Shown here: positions 23,325-35,109 of the stretch, in pieces | How the letters are laid out: each line of letters begins with the position of its first letter | Position numbering within the stretch: position 1 is the first letter of the stretch | Assembly (NCBI GenBank): GCA_015501075.1 | Contig: JADNYJ010000006.1 | Span: 496,001 to 560,000, forward strand | DNA from: Gymnopilus junonius | Lineage: Eukaryota > Basidiomycota > Agaricomycetes > Agaricales > Galerinaceae | Direction: 5' to 3' | Length of the DNA: 64,000 bases | Position numbers and translations under genes: made by a program | Notes under the pieces: generated by a model | What the model was told of the DNA's origin: nothing | Databases searched by the model: none | What the model saw: the letters and a program-made list of their open reading frames with translations, nothing else

Positions 23325-25404
23325 ATGGCGACACCGTCGTCCTCCGCCACGTCGCCCTCTCCACCCATGCCTTATCTCCATCCCGGCCCACCCTCCCAGC
23401 AGGCCTCAGCGTCGTCGCAGGCGGACCCCGTAGACCAAGAACAAAGGAAGAAGGCCGTTAACAAGTTTCTGGCCCGAGCAGAGGTTGCAATGGTACGTGC
23501 TTCTTCCTCTCAGCGACGCGTTGTTGCAGCAGAGACGTGACGGTCGTTCCGGACTGCACGGACTCCTGCCGCCCGTATACCCTGTGCGGCTGCATGGCAT
23601 CCTTGATTTAATGTCATCGTCGCCGACCGTCTCCTATGTTCCATTCTGAAACCAAATCCCCTTCTTACTCATCATTCCCACAGGTAACTCGCGCGCTGAG
23701 AGCGCGTCTCGCCTATGCATCCTACAAGGCTACCCATAATATCCCTCACATTCCTTTGCGCGATCTCGAGGCCCAGAGCCAAAGTCAGACGGCATCGTTC
23801 AATCGGACCATTGCCGCCAAACGAAAGGCGGTTGGAGCTACCGGTTCTTACTCCAGCCAACCGACAAGTTCCAATAGCGCAGGCGCAGGCAACCTTAGGC
23901 GGGGCGGATCAGGAACAATGGCACCTCCGGCCACTGTTTCCTCCCCTCGTTCACATCACACATCAGTTAACGGTGGACCAGCTTATCCCACCTACAATGA
24001 TGCTGCGAGGAATACTTCTCAAGCTCCGAGTCTCTATACTTCCATTCTAGCCCCCCTGCGACTAAACAGGCGAGGACTATACATAACCCTAATGACCCGC
24101 CTGTCCCAGCTCCCGTAAGGCCTCTGCCATCACCTAGAACGCGCCCCGTCAAGACGTCACCACGAAGTGATGCTTCTCGTTCACAGGCGAAAGGTAAACA
24201 AACTTCCAAGGCTGGGAAAGCTCCCGCGTCTCCCAGCAGACGAAGAACAGCCGGTGGCTCTATCGACAAGGGCAAACGAAAACAACGCTCTGATAATATG
24301 GCTGTCGATGCGGACGGGGACATTGACATGAAGGCAGCCGCTGCTTTGACTTCCTTGCTGATGCACAACCGACCTTCGATCGCTGGAAGCGCGTCTTCCC
24401 CTCGGTCGAGCATCGACGGTTCTGAAGTTGGTTCCGTATATTCATATTCCCAATTTACTCAATCCTCTGCCCGAGCGTCCAACACAAGCGCACCTGCACC
24501 TCTTTCTGCCGCTCCATCTTCCTCGAATCTTCTCCCAGAACCTGGAATCAGGATGCAGACGCCACCTCCTGGTCCTCCAAAGCAACATACCACACCTCGT
24601 GCGGCGCCTACCGATAGTGAGGCTGCAAACTTAATGTTATTCCTTGCAACATCACCGTCGCCGGTGAGACCTGGAAACAAGGAGTCCAGGGATATGGCTG
24701 CATTTAGAGCCCTAGGAGGTGGTTCTGGTCCATTACGATCAAAAGGTCGCGTTCTGTTCCCTCCTACATCCACTGCCGATCCTTCTACACCCGGCCAAGA
24801 GGATAGTCCTGCGCCTTCAGGAAGTACGTCCCATAAACCTACTTCAGCATTAGCTCGAAGTGGCGATGCTAGTTTCACTTCTAGCATTTCCAGTATCGGC
24901 GCCGAGCTTGGCGGTGGAAGTCAGGCTGGTGCTAATGAAGACCCCAGCTCTCAAATTATCTCCATAGCATCGGGTTCGGGTTCTGCTGCGTCATCAACCG
25001 GTCCTGCAGTGTCGCAGCTCCTTCCTCCTGCTCCTCTTCCTTTAACCTTGGCCCCGACAAGTCCGGCAGGACGGAGAGGGACGCCTCCAAATCCGAGGCC
25101 CAATTTGGTCGGGGTTCCTGGTGGCAACGGCAATGCAGGCCCTCTAGATTTTGGCTTTAATGAATTCATTAATGCCTCGCCTTCATCACCAAGATCCGCT
25201 CATGCCCATGCTTATGGAGTGAGTACAAACCCCAAACCCAATCTCGGTCTTCGGGCCGACGTGGGGAGAAAGCTCTTCGAGGAAGAGCAAATGCGACATG
25301 CGCAAGCGCTTCAGGCCGCAGCTGCAGCCGCGGCCGTGGGGAACACTGGCCAACGGCAGGAGGAACGGCCACTCGGGGCTGGGATTGACTTGATTCACAG
25401 TTAA
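23325..25404 (+). CDS. WHI5/NRM1-like G1/S transcriptional repressor (putative)
   Basis: Exon 1 (23325-23492) is followed by a 191-bp intron and exon 2 (23684-25404), for about 629 aa. After RKKAVNKFLARAEVAM the segment TRALRARLAYASYKATHNIP resembles the Whi5-like motif of fungal repressors of SBF/MBF. Near the middle, EAANLMLFLATSPSPVRPG resembles the GTB motif used by Whi5/Nrm1 proteins to bind the transcription factor. The rest is Ser/Pro-rich with many SP and TP sites, as expected for a CDK target. The C-terminus contains an Ala run (ALQAAAAAAAVG). The C6 run at 24051-24056 is one base short: adding a C joins YTSILAPP to ATKQARTIHNPNDPP. The call rests on motif recognition. Confidence 0.6.
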
Positions 25405-26625
25405 CGATTCCTGATTGGACCACTTAATGAAGTCCAACGTATGCCTTGAACGACGATTATAGACTTTCATTTCATCCCCGATTTTCCTGTGCCTTCCTAT
25501 CGAAGTCTTCTTCTCTTTTGTCTGTACTAATTCAAGGATTCGTTAAAACACGCATGTTGTATCACCAGCCAATCCGCATCATCAAAACTCGCATTGCTTA
25601 CCCCTTCCATCTCAATCATTGCTCACGACTCCGAAAGCAATCAGCCAAACTACAAATCATTCCGTCTTGTTTAACCCGGTCTCTCTCTCATGACCCTGTG
25701 TATTTCCACCCTCGGCACGCCCGACCGTTACAGAATCAATAACGCCATGCAAATGCAAATGATCAATGATCAGCAACAAGCCATTCAAACTCTTTATATA
25801 TATTTCACTGTCTTGTCTCGTTACACTTCTAGCCTCTTAACCTTACGCGTCTGACGATGTATACGTTTCGGTCTCTTGACAAAGATTTTCTTTTTTATAT
25901 CCTCCCTGAGGATGGACGGTTTTTCCGTGTCATTTTGACTTCGTTCCTTTCGTTTTGTTGGTGTTCTCTCCTCATGTCTATTTAAACCTTCCAAATCTTC
26001 AAGTTTTGGTTGTTGGTTTTCTCTTTCTCTCTTCCTTTTTTCTTTCGTTCGTTCTGCTGGCCTGTGCTGTCTAAGCTTATTTCGCTTGACTATCGTTTTG
26101 CTATTCCTACTTTATTCTGTCGCGCATTGCTTTTCCACCCCTTCGTTTTTTTTGTCTTTCTTACAAGGTTCTGTTTGGGTATCGCGAACACCGTGTTTGT
26201 TTCCGTTATTTGTATCCTTACTACCACTACTGTAATCTGATTTCGAGCTTCTAAGATATAACACTTTTTTCTGGCCGATTTATCTTTCCTGTGGTAGTTT
26301 CTTTTGTGCTTTTCCTGTTTATTCATCGATCTTGCTTGCCTCCCAGGGTTCTACCTTTCCTCTGTTAGCAATTTGGAACCATGTGATTTTGTTCTTCGAC
26401 CCCAACCAGTTGGTAACCCCATATAGTTAAGAACACCTTATTTAGCACCCTTAATCGAACCATGACATCCATTTCCGCCTACCACTCTTTTCGTCCCACC
26501 GCGTGCACCATCTTGGGCGGCGTGGCCTCTTCTACCCCGATTCACGTAAATGCATGCTAGACAAGGTTGATTCCCTTGCTTCTTGACGACATCCGACTAT
26601 CTTCTCTCTGCCACGCTTCACGATA
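25405..26625. other. Long pyrimidine-rich intergenic region
   Basis: About 1.2 kb, strongly C/T-rich on the plus strand from about 25850 to 26360. It probably holds the 3' UTR of the WHI5-like gene and the promoter and leader of the SUR7-like gene. The open frame at 26010-26240 is a by-product of the T/C bias. Confidence 0.5.
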
Positions 26626-27514
26626 ATGATTTACGCCAACCCTGCTTTCTATGTGTTTTTGGCGACTTTGACTGCTTTCATTCTACTGTAAGTGATATTT
26701 TCTCTGTAATACTATATTTAATGCATTGGAATACTTACTAAACGCTCTAGGATCCTTACGACGTTTTCGGTTCCCTTAGTGTCCACTTTTTACTTCATGC
26801 ACTCTACACAGGCGAACGGCGTGACTTTTGGCATGTGGGGATGGTGTCTAGATGACGGAAGCCTCTGTTCGTCTTCGCAGTGCGTATATGGGTTTGGGTG
26901 CTTCTACCCCTCATTGACCTTCAAACGGTCTATCTGCAGATTGGGATTCACATGGCAGCCCGAAGTTTCCATCCCCATCACGAAAGCTCTGGTCTTCTAC
27001 CCAATAAGTACGTCCTTGCCCTAATCCCATGCATCATTGCATATAAGTTAATGCTGAACGGCAGCTGTTGTCTTCACGTTCTTCACTCTGGCGTCTCTGA
27101 TACCTGTTTTGTGTGTCCGAACGGCGCAAAGTGATAAGATCTTCGTTATATCTGCTTGGATATCATTTGCATTCTCGGTGCTCTCTTTTTTACTTATGAT
27201 TGGAATATGGGGTGTTGCTAAATCAAGATTTGAGGAACGAGGGTTCAGCACGAGTTATGGAAACTTGGTCAGTTCCAAATTACCACACGTTCCGCGGGGG
27301 TCACTTATCCTATCCTCCTTCGGTCTAGCCATGGATGTCCCTTGCTGCAACTCTGCTATTGTTGCTTGTTGCACTCAGTCCTCGATTCCTTGGTCCACCC
27401 CCTAAACAGAGCGGTCGTAGGAAAGTTAAAGGACGGATTGATGTCGAATCGAATCGACCGAGGAGACCTAAAGATCATTCACGTCGTCTTGCATCCGAGT
27501 CGGAGGAAAAGTAA
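26626..27514 (+). CDS. SUR7/PalI-like four-TM membrane protein
   Basis: Five exons give about 220 aa without any frame break. TM1 is FYVFLATLTAFILLILTTF. An extracellular loop has a GMWGWCLDDGSLC motif with paired cysteines, like the GxWGxC signature of SUR7/PalI proteins. Three more membrane segments follow (VVFTFFTLASLIPVLCV; FVISAWISFAFSVLSFLLMI; MSLAATLLLLLVAL). A basic cytoplasmic tail (GRRKVKGRIDVESNRPRRPK) ends the protein. The start at 26626 was chosen because it directly precedes TM1. Fungal relatives act in eisosome/plasma-membrane organisation or alkaline pH sensing (Rim9/PalI); which applies here is not clear. It lies head-to-tail with the cytochrome b5 gene. Confidence 0.7.
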
Positions 27515-27728
27515 TAATCTGGGATAGTTGTTTCTTCGCATTGTGTTAGATTTCCATGTGAAAATTCAATTCTTCAAGAGTTTTGAGTATTAAGGCTTAA
27601 GTGTCCACTGTAGAAAGCCGATCAATCATCTAATGCAGTGCAACCGTGTTTGCTTCCGCAGTCTACAAGTGGAATGTATTTCTCGTTCGCACTCTTTCTT
27701 ACGAACCACTACGTAGACTCGCACCACC

Positions 27729-28529
27729 ATGACCTCGTATTTGCGTAGCTGGCTCTACAGCAGTACTTCTGCAGCGGAACCGGCCGCTCCTTCGATTCCC
27801 ACTTTACAGAAAATATCACCTCCAGCCTCCGACGAAGAAGATGGAGAGGAAACGGAAACGGAACATGATGACTCGCCGCCCGCCTTCCCTAGTCTCAATA
27901 GCGCCCAACGCGCGACATCTTCCAGACTTCCTAGGATATTAGATGACTCCCAACTTATGCCTCCTCCACCTGTGCCCTCGCTTGCTGTCAGGCGACCTGG
28001 TGTTCCCACTACGCAAGGCAGCTCCCTCGCATTACCCCCTCTACAACGAGACCACCTCCAAAACCCTCTAAGAAGGCAGGTAAGGTTGCCCTTGCACCAG
28101 GACATAGCCCTCTTGATTGGGCTGCCCTGAAATCCTCGGGTCAGGATCTCCGAGTGAGTCACAATTGCCAATCCAGCGGAAAATACCCAACTTAATTGTG
28201 CCCCCCGTAGGGCGTTGATACCCTCATTCGTATACCCCCGTCCGTCTTGAAGCAACATAACAAGCGTGACGATGCTTGGTCTGCATTCAATGGAAAAGTT
28301 TATAACATTACGCCGTATCTACCATTTCATCCAGGAGGCGAAAAAGAGCTGATGCGGGTAGCCGGACGGGATGGGACGAAGCTCTTTGGTGAGTTCCCCG
28401 TCATTATGCATGGCGTTCCTCAATATCTCATTTTCTATGATAGCAACCACCCACGGATGGGTTAACTTGGATTTTATGCTTGATGCATGCCTTGTTGGAT
28501 TTCTTATTCCGGAACCTTCGTCATCTTGA
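27729..28529 (+). CDS. Cytochrome b5 heme-binding domain protein
   Basis: The acidic, Pro-rich N-terminus (about 100 residues) is followed by APGHSPLDWAALKSSG, then the cytochrome b5 fold: DDAWSAFNGKVYNITPYLPF and HPGGEKELMRVAGRDGTKLF. The HPGG histidine is the first heme ligand. A final 25-residue exon (TTHGWVNLDFMLDACLVGFL) carries a THxWV-type second ligand. No membrane anchor or flavin domain is seen, so it is a soluble b5-like protein of about 228 aa, related to the N-terminal part of cytochrome b5 reductase 4. The C5 run at 28035-28039 is one base short: an added C links SLALPP to TTRPPPKPSKK. Confidence 0.8.
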
Positions 28530-28644
28530 TCTTGTTACAATCATCATGACGCTTGGTGGTTTAATACACCAATGATGTACCAACTAATTTATGCTCTAGA
28601 CACATAGGAATACAACATGCATGTAATTATCCTATAACTATTAT

Positions 28645-31600
28645 TTAGGAGTTCAATTGTAATACAGAGACACTGCCAGCATTTACCCTAATTGAAATTG
28701 CAATTGTCTCCACATTGGCAGGCTGCAAAGGCAGTAAAGGTGTTGTGTCTAAGGAATCCTTTACCCTTTCAGCTGCAAAGAGTGCAAAAATAGTTTCAGG
28801 CATTCCTGATAGCTGAATGAACTGAACAATATTATTGCCCTCAAAAACAAAGTCCTCAATTTGGATTGGTGGATGATTTGGACCCTTCATTATAGTAATG
28901 TCAATTGATCCTAAGGTCTGTTTGAACTTTATACTCACAAATTCATGTGGTAACCAGGTTCTTGTGTTATGGGCTCCAGGATTGATAGTAATAATAAGAT
29001 GTCCTGCTGCTGGCCAACTTTGTGGAAGAGCGAAAATTGACTTGGCTATATCCTCAGGTGCTGTTTCTGAATTATGTGTTTGAATTATCTCGTCAACAAG
29101 TTGCCTTGAAAATGAACAAATTTGAAGAGATAACTGCTTTTGAGATGTTTTCAGAGGCACAATATCAGTGTGATGAGACCCTGGGCTAGTAAACCCTATA
29201 AAGATTTCTTGCATCAGATAAAAAGACATCAGACTTACCTGTTCAGTGGTAAAAGATTCCACTTCTTGGCTGTATTATGGTCAATATCAAATTTGCAATC
29301 CAAGGTACCTAGTTCATCTAGACCCAATTTGACAAACCAAAGGCCTGGAACATTATGACATGGCAAATGCAATTGCTGATCTTTGCCATATAAAGATACT
29401 GGAGATGATTGACTTTCTTCAACCCTTGGATGTTCATCATAAGACATATTTCTCTTTTCTTGACCATAGTCCTCTTTTGAGTAAGAACTTTTTATTGACC
29501 TTGGTGAGGTTGACATTTGATGATTATGAATTGATTCTCTTGATTGATTTTGTCTGTCTGGTGAATATGAATTTCTCCCAGGCAACCTGTGTAGTGACTG
29601 AAGAGGGGGTGTATATGATTTTTGTCTTTCTCTGCCATACTGGCCCTGTCTCTGTTGGCTTGGTCTTGATTGTGGACCAGAAAAATATTTATCTTCTAGT
29701 TCTTTTTGATTATGCCCAGAGGTATGATAAGATGACCTATTATGATGTTGAGAGGGTGATACAGGCTCTGGACTATATTGCATATCACGGTCATGGAAGA
29801 ATGGCTCTATAGGAGATGGAGGAGAGTGAGTCTGATATCTAGAATCTTGAAGAGGATCACCAGTATAGTGTCCAGTTGAATGACCTTGGTCATTATGCCT
29901 TGGATACCTGCCATGCTCAGACTTCGGAGAATAGACATCATGTGCACTGCTTCTGCTTTGAGCTTGCTCAGATGAATGGTTATAGACTTCGCGGCCCCTG
30001 GACCTATTGGGACTTGGTTCAGGAGAATGGTATTCATGTGCCTTTGGTGGCCACCTTCTGTAATCCAGATCAGGCGTACGACGTCCGCGCCCGTATGGTG
30101 AATGTTTACTGTATAGACGGCCTGGAGAAAATGAGCTGCGACGAGGGTGATAGCGTGGTGATGGTGATCGACGTCGTTTAGTATAGTTATGTTCAGAAAC
30201 AGTCGGAGACGTCTGGGTGCTCATTGGATGACTACGAACATAGTCTCTAGGGGGACTGGGTGTGTACCGCGAAGCTGACATTTCCTGATTGCGGGAGGTA
30301 GAGGGTCGCTTGGAACTATCATCGGATTTTTCTTCGGCTGAAGGGCTGAAGGTAGGTGTAGGTTCCTCATTGCTTGAAACCGTAGCTTTTCCATCGGCGA
30401 CACCGTTTACGCCTTCCTCTCGGGGATCAAAAGATCTGATTCTTCTCGCAACACTCTGAGACACAGTGAATGGGCTTTCCAAGCGTACGGGAGCAGAATA
30501 ACAAATATCCTTGCTCTGGAGGTCCTGATATGGGATGGCTGCATATGAATCATGCGAGCTGATATCTTTCCGTACATTGTTCGCTCTTCTGACGAAAGAA
30601 GAACAGGCTTCGTCTGTAACAACATTTGGACTGAGGAGAGTAGGTATTGAAGAAGGTTCTTCTGACGCCGTTTCCATTTTGCGTTGCTCTGCTATGCGAA
30701 GCATCAGGGGCAAGACAGCGACGCGTACTTGGTCTGCAGGCAGGTCTGATAGTTCGCCTTCTTCAGGATCTGAGCTTGAGGAAACGTCCTTGCGTCCATT
30801 GACATGGGGCATTTCGGTGTGATTTGTGTATGATAGGACACCGTTATTTGACTGATTTTCAAGGCGATGGAGAGCCTGAGAATCGGCATCATGTTCAATG
30901 AGATGTGTGGAGCCATTTCGAATGTCCAATACTACAGCGGTAGGGGTAGCGTGCCGTTGTAATTCCTGCGTTTGACGTTTCTGGCTTGCAGGCCTGTTTT
31001 TAAATGACACACCCCAGTCCTTCGACGATTCGGGTTTATTATGTTCATTGATATCGATAACGGATTCATTATTAGGCGCGGAGATAGCGCGTCCGTCATT
31101 AAAGCTGAAGTCCTAACAGGGAGTTGAAGAGTATTGTATAAGAAAACAATCAAAACTGATAAAATGTACCAGGTCGACCTCGATTGGCTCCGGTTTTACC
31201 ACCACATTCGGCTGACTATTGTTCAAGAGTGGCCGGCTATCGTAATAATCTTCGTCAAGTGCATCCACATCTATTAGCATCGATCGTGATCCGAGAGTGG
31301 CGTTACGAAAAGAAAGTTCATCTTGATATTTTCCAGAGTCCGCCGTAACTTCGATGCGATCTAATAAGGATTTAGCCACCTCTACTGGCTCCAGAGTATC
31401 CTCATCAATTCCCATGCGGGCAAATAAGGAGAGCTTTCGTTGAGAGTTTGTGGTTAGAGTGTTGAGTTGGACTGGAGAAGAATCGAGATCGTCTGTGGAC
31501 CCGTCGTCGAATTCGGTCCCGTGCCTTTCTTCCTGCCATAAAGCAAGGCGTTTAGATGATGGCTTGGCTTCATATCCAGGCCTCACCCAAGTCTTGTGAG

Positions 31601-31652
31601 GAAATTGTCCAGGAATCGCTTTGGGTCCTATGCGAGCCTTCAAATCCGCCAT
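28645..31652 (-). CDS. Large Ser/Arg/Pro-rich protein, unrecognised
   Basis: Three exons are joined in phase. Exon 1 begins at 31652 (MADLKARIGPKAIPGQFPHK) and ends PIEVDL. An intron ending GTTAG leads to DFSFNDGRAIS. A 53-bp intron (GTAAGT to TACTAG) joins WNLLPLN to SPGSHHTDIVPL. The protein is about 965 aa. Residues about 380-700 are rich in RS, SP and SPxR motifs (RRRSPSPRYHPRRSSFSPG). The C-terminal 250 residues look globular (GLWFVKLGLDELGTLDCKFD; FVSIKFKQTLGSIDITIMKG). No known family was recognised. The exon-1 end VVVKPEPIEVDL resembles a SUMO-interacting stretch, which is only a suggestion. The last third is visibly more AT-rich than the rest. No frame break. Confidence 0.65.
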
Positions 31653-31794
31653 TTGTCCTCACTTGTCAAAGGGTAAAACAGGTTAAGAAGCGAACGGTGG
31701 CTGTTCGGCTTGTCGTAAACTCAAGTAAATGTCTGCAGGCATCAATGTTCGGGCCGTCGTCTTAGACAGTTAGACAAAATTATTACCATTATCA

Positions 31795-32675
31795 CAGGCT
31801 CCTAAAACCAGCCTCTAGTATCGCTTGCAAGAGCTTCACCTGAGAGCGGGACGCAGTGTTGCATCAGAGAAATACAAATATTTTGACATACAAACAAATG
31901 TACAAACAAACCTAAGAGCTCAAGCTCGCGATATAGAGGCTGGCATTTTATAGATTCACGTGATCTGTGTGGGCAACCATCAAGGGTTTTTTTACAGCAG
32001 GAGGCCACCGATATCGATGCTCGCATGCTCAAAGGCACGGAGAACATCATCAACTGCAGAGCAATAAGGGAGAGGTGTGGGCTGTTAATCCAATAATTCT
32101 TTCAAGTATTAAGTTCCTTCCTCTGTATTTATGCAAATTAGGTGTGAGTTTTCTTTAATAATGTGTCTACCATTACTGGTTACCATAATTCTAGTGTGAG
32201 TGAGCAGGAGAGCTGTATTTTTGTGTACAATTAGGTGAACCCATTCACTTGCACTCATTACAATAACACAATGGGAAGGTTACCTTGCATGTTTCTCACT
32301 TATTCAAGTGGCATAATTGCTAATTGTGCCAATTGTATTTATCTTTAACTATTTGAACAAACAGCATGGCTAAATTGACATGAGGAAAGGGGTTTACCTC
32401 CTAATTGTAGTGGACAAGGGGGGAAATTCAGCAGTTCCAAATTGGGCATGGTTCTGGTGACGCGCCTGCGCGTCACACTGTAAAAACAGCCTTGACATTG
32501 CCCACGCAGATCACGTGAATCTATAAAATGCCAGCCTCTATATCGCGACCTTGAGCCCTTAGCTTTGTTTGTACATCAAAATATTTGACCGTGTTTGCTC
32601 TCTGATGAAACACATGCGTCCCGCTTTCAGATGAAGCTCTTGCGAGCGATACTAGAGGCTGGTTTTAGGAGCCTG
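31795..32675. mobile_element. 881-bp non-autonomous Mutator-like element (MULE)
   Basis: Long terminal inverted repeats of about 180 bp, 31795-31976 and 32498-32675, run from CAGGCTCCTAAAACCAGCC at the left tip to its reverse complement at the right tip. A perfect 9-bp direct duplication CCATTATCA flanks the element (31786-31794 and 32676-32684). Long TIRs with 9-bp duplications are the hallmark of the Mutator superfamily. The roughly 520-bp interior has no transposase frame. It inserted about 140 bp upstream of the large Ser/Arg-rich gene and may affect its promoter. Confidence 0.9.
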
Positions 32676-33234
32676 CCATTATCACCCTTACTCAGAGGTC
32701 AATGATCGTGCAAGCCTCATCTAGGAGAAGCTGATGACAAACTTATGTAAGGATGAATGCAAGTTCACTAAAATGAATGAGCGGGTATGGCAAACCTTCA
32801 TACATTGGTAAGGAAAAGAAAAGCTTTTGAAACCCCACAATCTCATGGTTCCAGTGAAGAAAGGAGACCAGCAAGGAATAATATTGGTTTAGAAAGATTT
32901 AATAGTATTTTAAAACCTGGCCATCGGGTGCTAATGTTCTTGTTCATAAAATGACAAATTTCCCATTCAGCGTCGTAATACAAAGTTAAAGCCTTCAACT
33001 TGCAATACTATGGGATCAGTGCCAACAAAATGTGCATGGTGGTAAATTAACTGTGTAGTGTTCAAGAAAAAGGGCAGGTATACACATCGTATTGGCCAAA
33101 GAACATGACATCAACACTGACAGTTAAGTTAGATAAGCAGAACGACTTGCTGCTTTTTCCATAGTTCAATTTCCATATAAGATGCCCAGCTTCGCCAAAA
33201 AAATCCAGGAAGAGAAACGATGACAGGCGCCATA
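32676..33234. other. AT-rich intergenic region
   Basis: Flank of the Mutator-like element down to the 3' end of the F-box gene. No gene or repeat recognised beyond the target-site duplication. Confidence 0.4.
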
Positions 33235-34872
33235 TCATACCAGTACTGTTGTTGAAATATACTCGATTTTGGGAAGTCCGCAGAAAGTCTCAACGTTTGG
33301 GAGTGCTTGGACTAGAGCTAATTTATACCTCTGCCGCAGGTCATGAGAGACATGCAAAGCTTTCTCTAGATGTAAGGAGCGCAGATGCCATGCCGAAAAC
33401 ACCAGTTGCTCCATTCTATACTGCTCCATTTCATGGACGAACTAGAAAAAGAACGAGTAAGCGAGCAAATAATGAAGAGTTGAGAACAATTTTTACCAGG
33501 GGTATCTCTTCATAAAGATCAATAAATCCCGAAGGGCCGACTTCGCTGAAACCAAGGCATAAGGTCTCCAATTTCGACAAAAGCTTCGCAATCCTGAACA
33601 GAACGAAAGGGCTGAAGAGGAACACATGGATTTTGAGTTCCCGCAGATTTGAAGCAGATGATAAACCTTGCAGCAGCTCATCTAGATTGGTGAAAGGCCA
33701 GTCGTGTCCTTGCACTTCGAGCGATACCAAGGTCTGATGGAACTGGCTAACAAAAGGTATCATTCCTTCCAAATACTCCAAAGGGAAATCATGTAGATGA
33801 ATGATGAGATGCTGAAGTCTGGGGAAAGACACTGTGAAGCAATCATGGGAAAAGAAAGGGAATGGTGTCGGATAATATATGTAAGTAGCAACCATGCCGA
33901 TATCAAGAGTACTGAGATGAGACCGGTGTGTCTGGAAAAAATGCTTCAGGCCTGCGAAGTCTAGCTCCTCCTGGCTAACAAGGGGCTGCTTCATTTTGAA
34001 GGATGAAAGGGAAGTCAAGTGGGTTAGATTGAGTAGCAGTGGCGACATAGAGACTTGTTCGGCCACATCAAGCTGCAGAGTCTTCAGAGTCCTGTGGTGT
34101 TTGTTGATAAAGGGTACCAATGTCTCCATCACAATGGAAATGATGTCCGTTGTCAACGTTGCCCTGATAATCCGGAAAGATAGGGCTGTCAAGCTGAGTA
34201 GAGTATCTCTGGCGGGCGGTAAAATCTTGGCCATGTCCTCTAATGGAACGATGAGATCCAGGGATGTTAAATTGTCCTTGAAGGCCATCCATCCAGGAGC
34301 GAAAAAATTTACAGGTGACTGGCCGAAGTACCAATGTTCCTCGCCCCGAATCTCCACCCTCAGCGATGTCAAAGACGTCAATAGCGACATAATCTTCAAT
34401 GCATTCTTCTTCGCGAAATGAGCTGGCATCGGAGACTCGTTGAAAGTCATAGCCTTCCTTCTTGACTGTATACTCAAACTTTCAAAGGCTTTGAGCAACT
34501 CGGACACTGGGTTCTCTAGAAGCTGCTTCTGTTTCTGCCTTTCGCTGTCCTGCAGTAGCTTACACAGATGGCCAGGTCTGAAAGTCAATGATCGGACACG
34601 AGGTGCTATCATGGGGTCACTAGATAGTCAAGGCACATATTATTGAGTGATGGTTGAATTCCTGACCAGAAGAGGACTCACGTCAGTCGGTTCAGGCTCC
34701 TCTCCGTGGACCTCCTGTTCAGCGAACCAATGAATGCCATTCTGTAGCGTGCGTCCAGTGCGATGCCGAGCAAGCTCGAATTGAGGGTGTACAAGTTCGA
34801 AACTTCCTCTGGGGATAGGAAACTTGTGATATGCAGCCATACATCATACGGGATGTCCTGCATCTTCAGCAA
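33235..34872 (-). CDS. F-box protein with leucine-rich C-terminus
   Basis: Three exons. The first opens with the F-box (MQDIPYDVWLHITSFLSPEE, then SNLYTLNSSLLGIALDARYR). An intron (GTGAGT to TATCTAG) joins SLNRLT to DPMIAPRVRSLTF. The second exon carries irregular leucine-rich repeats (MSLLTSLTSLRVEI; LRELKIHVFLFSPF). A last intron (GTAAAA to TTCTAG) adds FVHEMEQYRMEQLVFSAW up to a TGA at 33235. About 500 aa, with no frame break seen. It is probably a substrate receptor of an SCF ubiquitin ligase, substrate unknown. The first Met at 34872 could be replaced by the one three codons later. Confidence 0.75.
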
Positions 34873-35109
34873 GCTGGTAAGGGGTCAGCTGTGCAGAGTT
34901 TCGACACTCATAGGTCAGCATGAGTCTATATAGGTGCAAGTTTGGCTTTACGCACTTATCAGCCTTTCCTTTCCCATACAGCCAAACATACTTAGATATT
35001 GACTTGTCTGAGAACGTAGTGGCGGGGAATGACTTGAGAGGCGACACAGCCACTGAGTACTGATTGTTCCGAATTATTATTTATATGTACAGTGATTTTA
35101 CTACAAACC
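34873..35109. promoter_or_regulatory. Short spacer with F-box gene promoter
   Basis: About 240 bp between two co-oriented F-box genes. It must contain the upstream signals of the 34872 start and the 3' end of the next gene. No discrete box identified. Confidence 0.3.

Noticed and set aside
24051..24056. Programmed ribosomal frameshifting to explain the break in the WHI5-like gene
   Set aside because: Similar one-base breaks occur in unrelated genes at different runs and in both directions, without a shared slippery heptamer or stem; consensus error is simpler.
26010..26240. Open frame rich in Phe/Leu/Ser that looks like membrane segments
   Set aside because: It lies in a long C/T tract; T-rich DNA always reads as hydrophobic, and there is no start context, domain or splice support.
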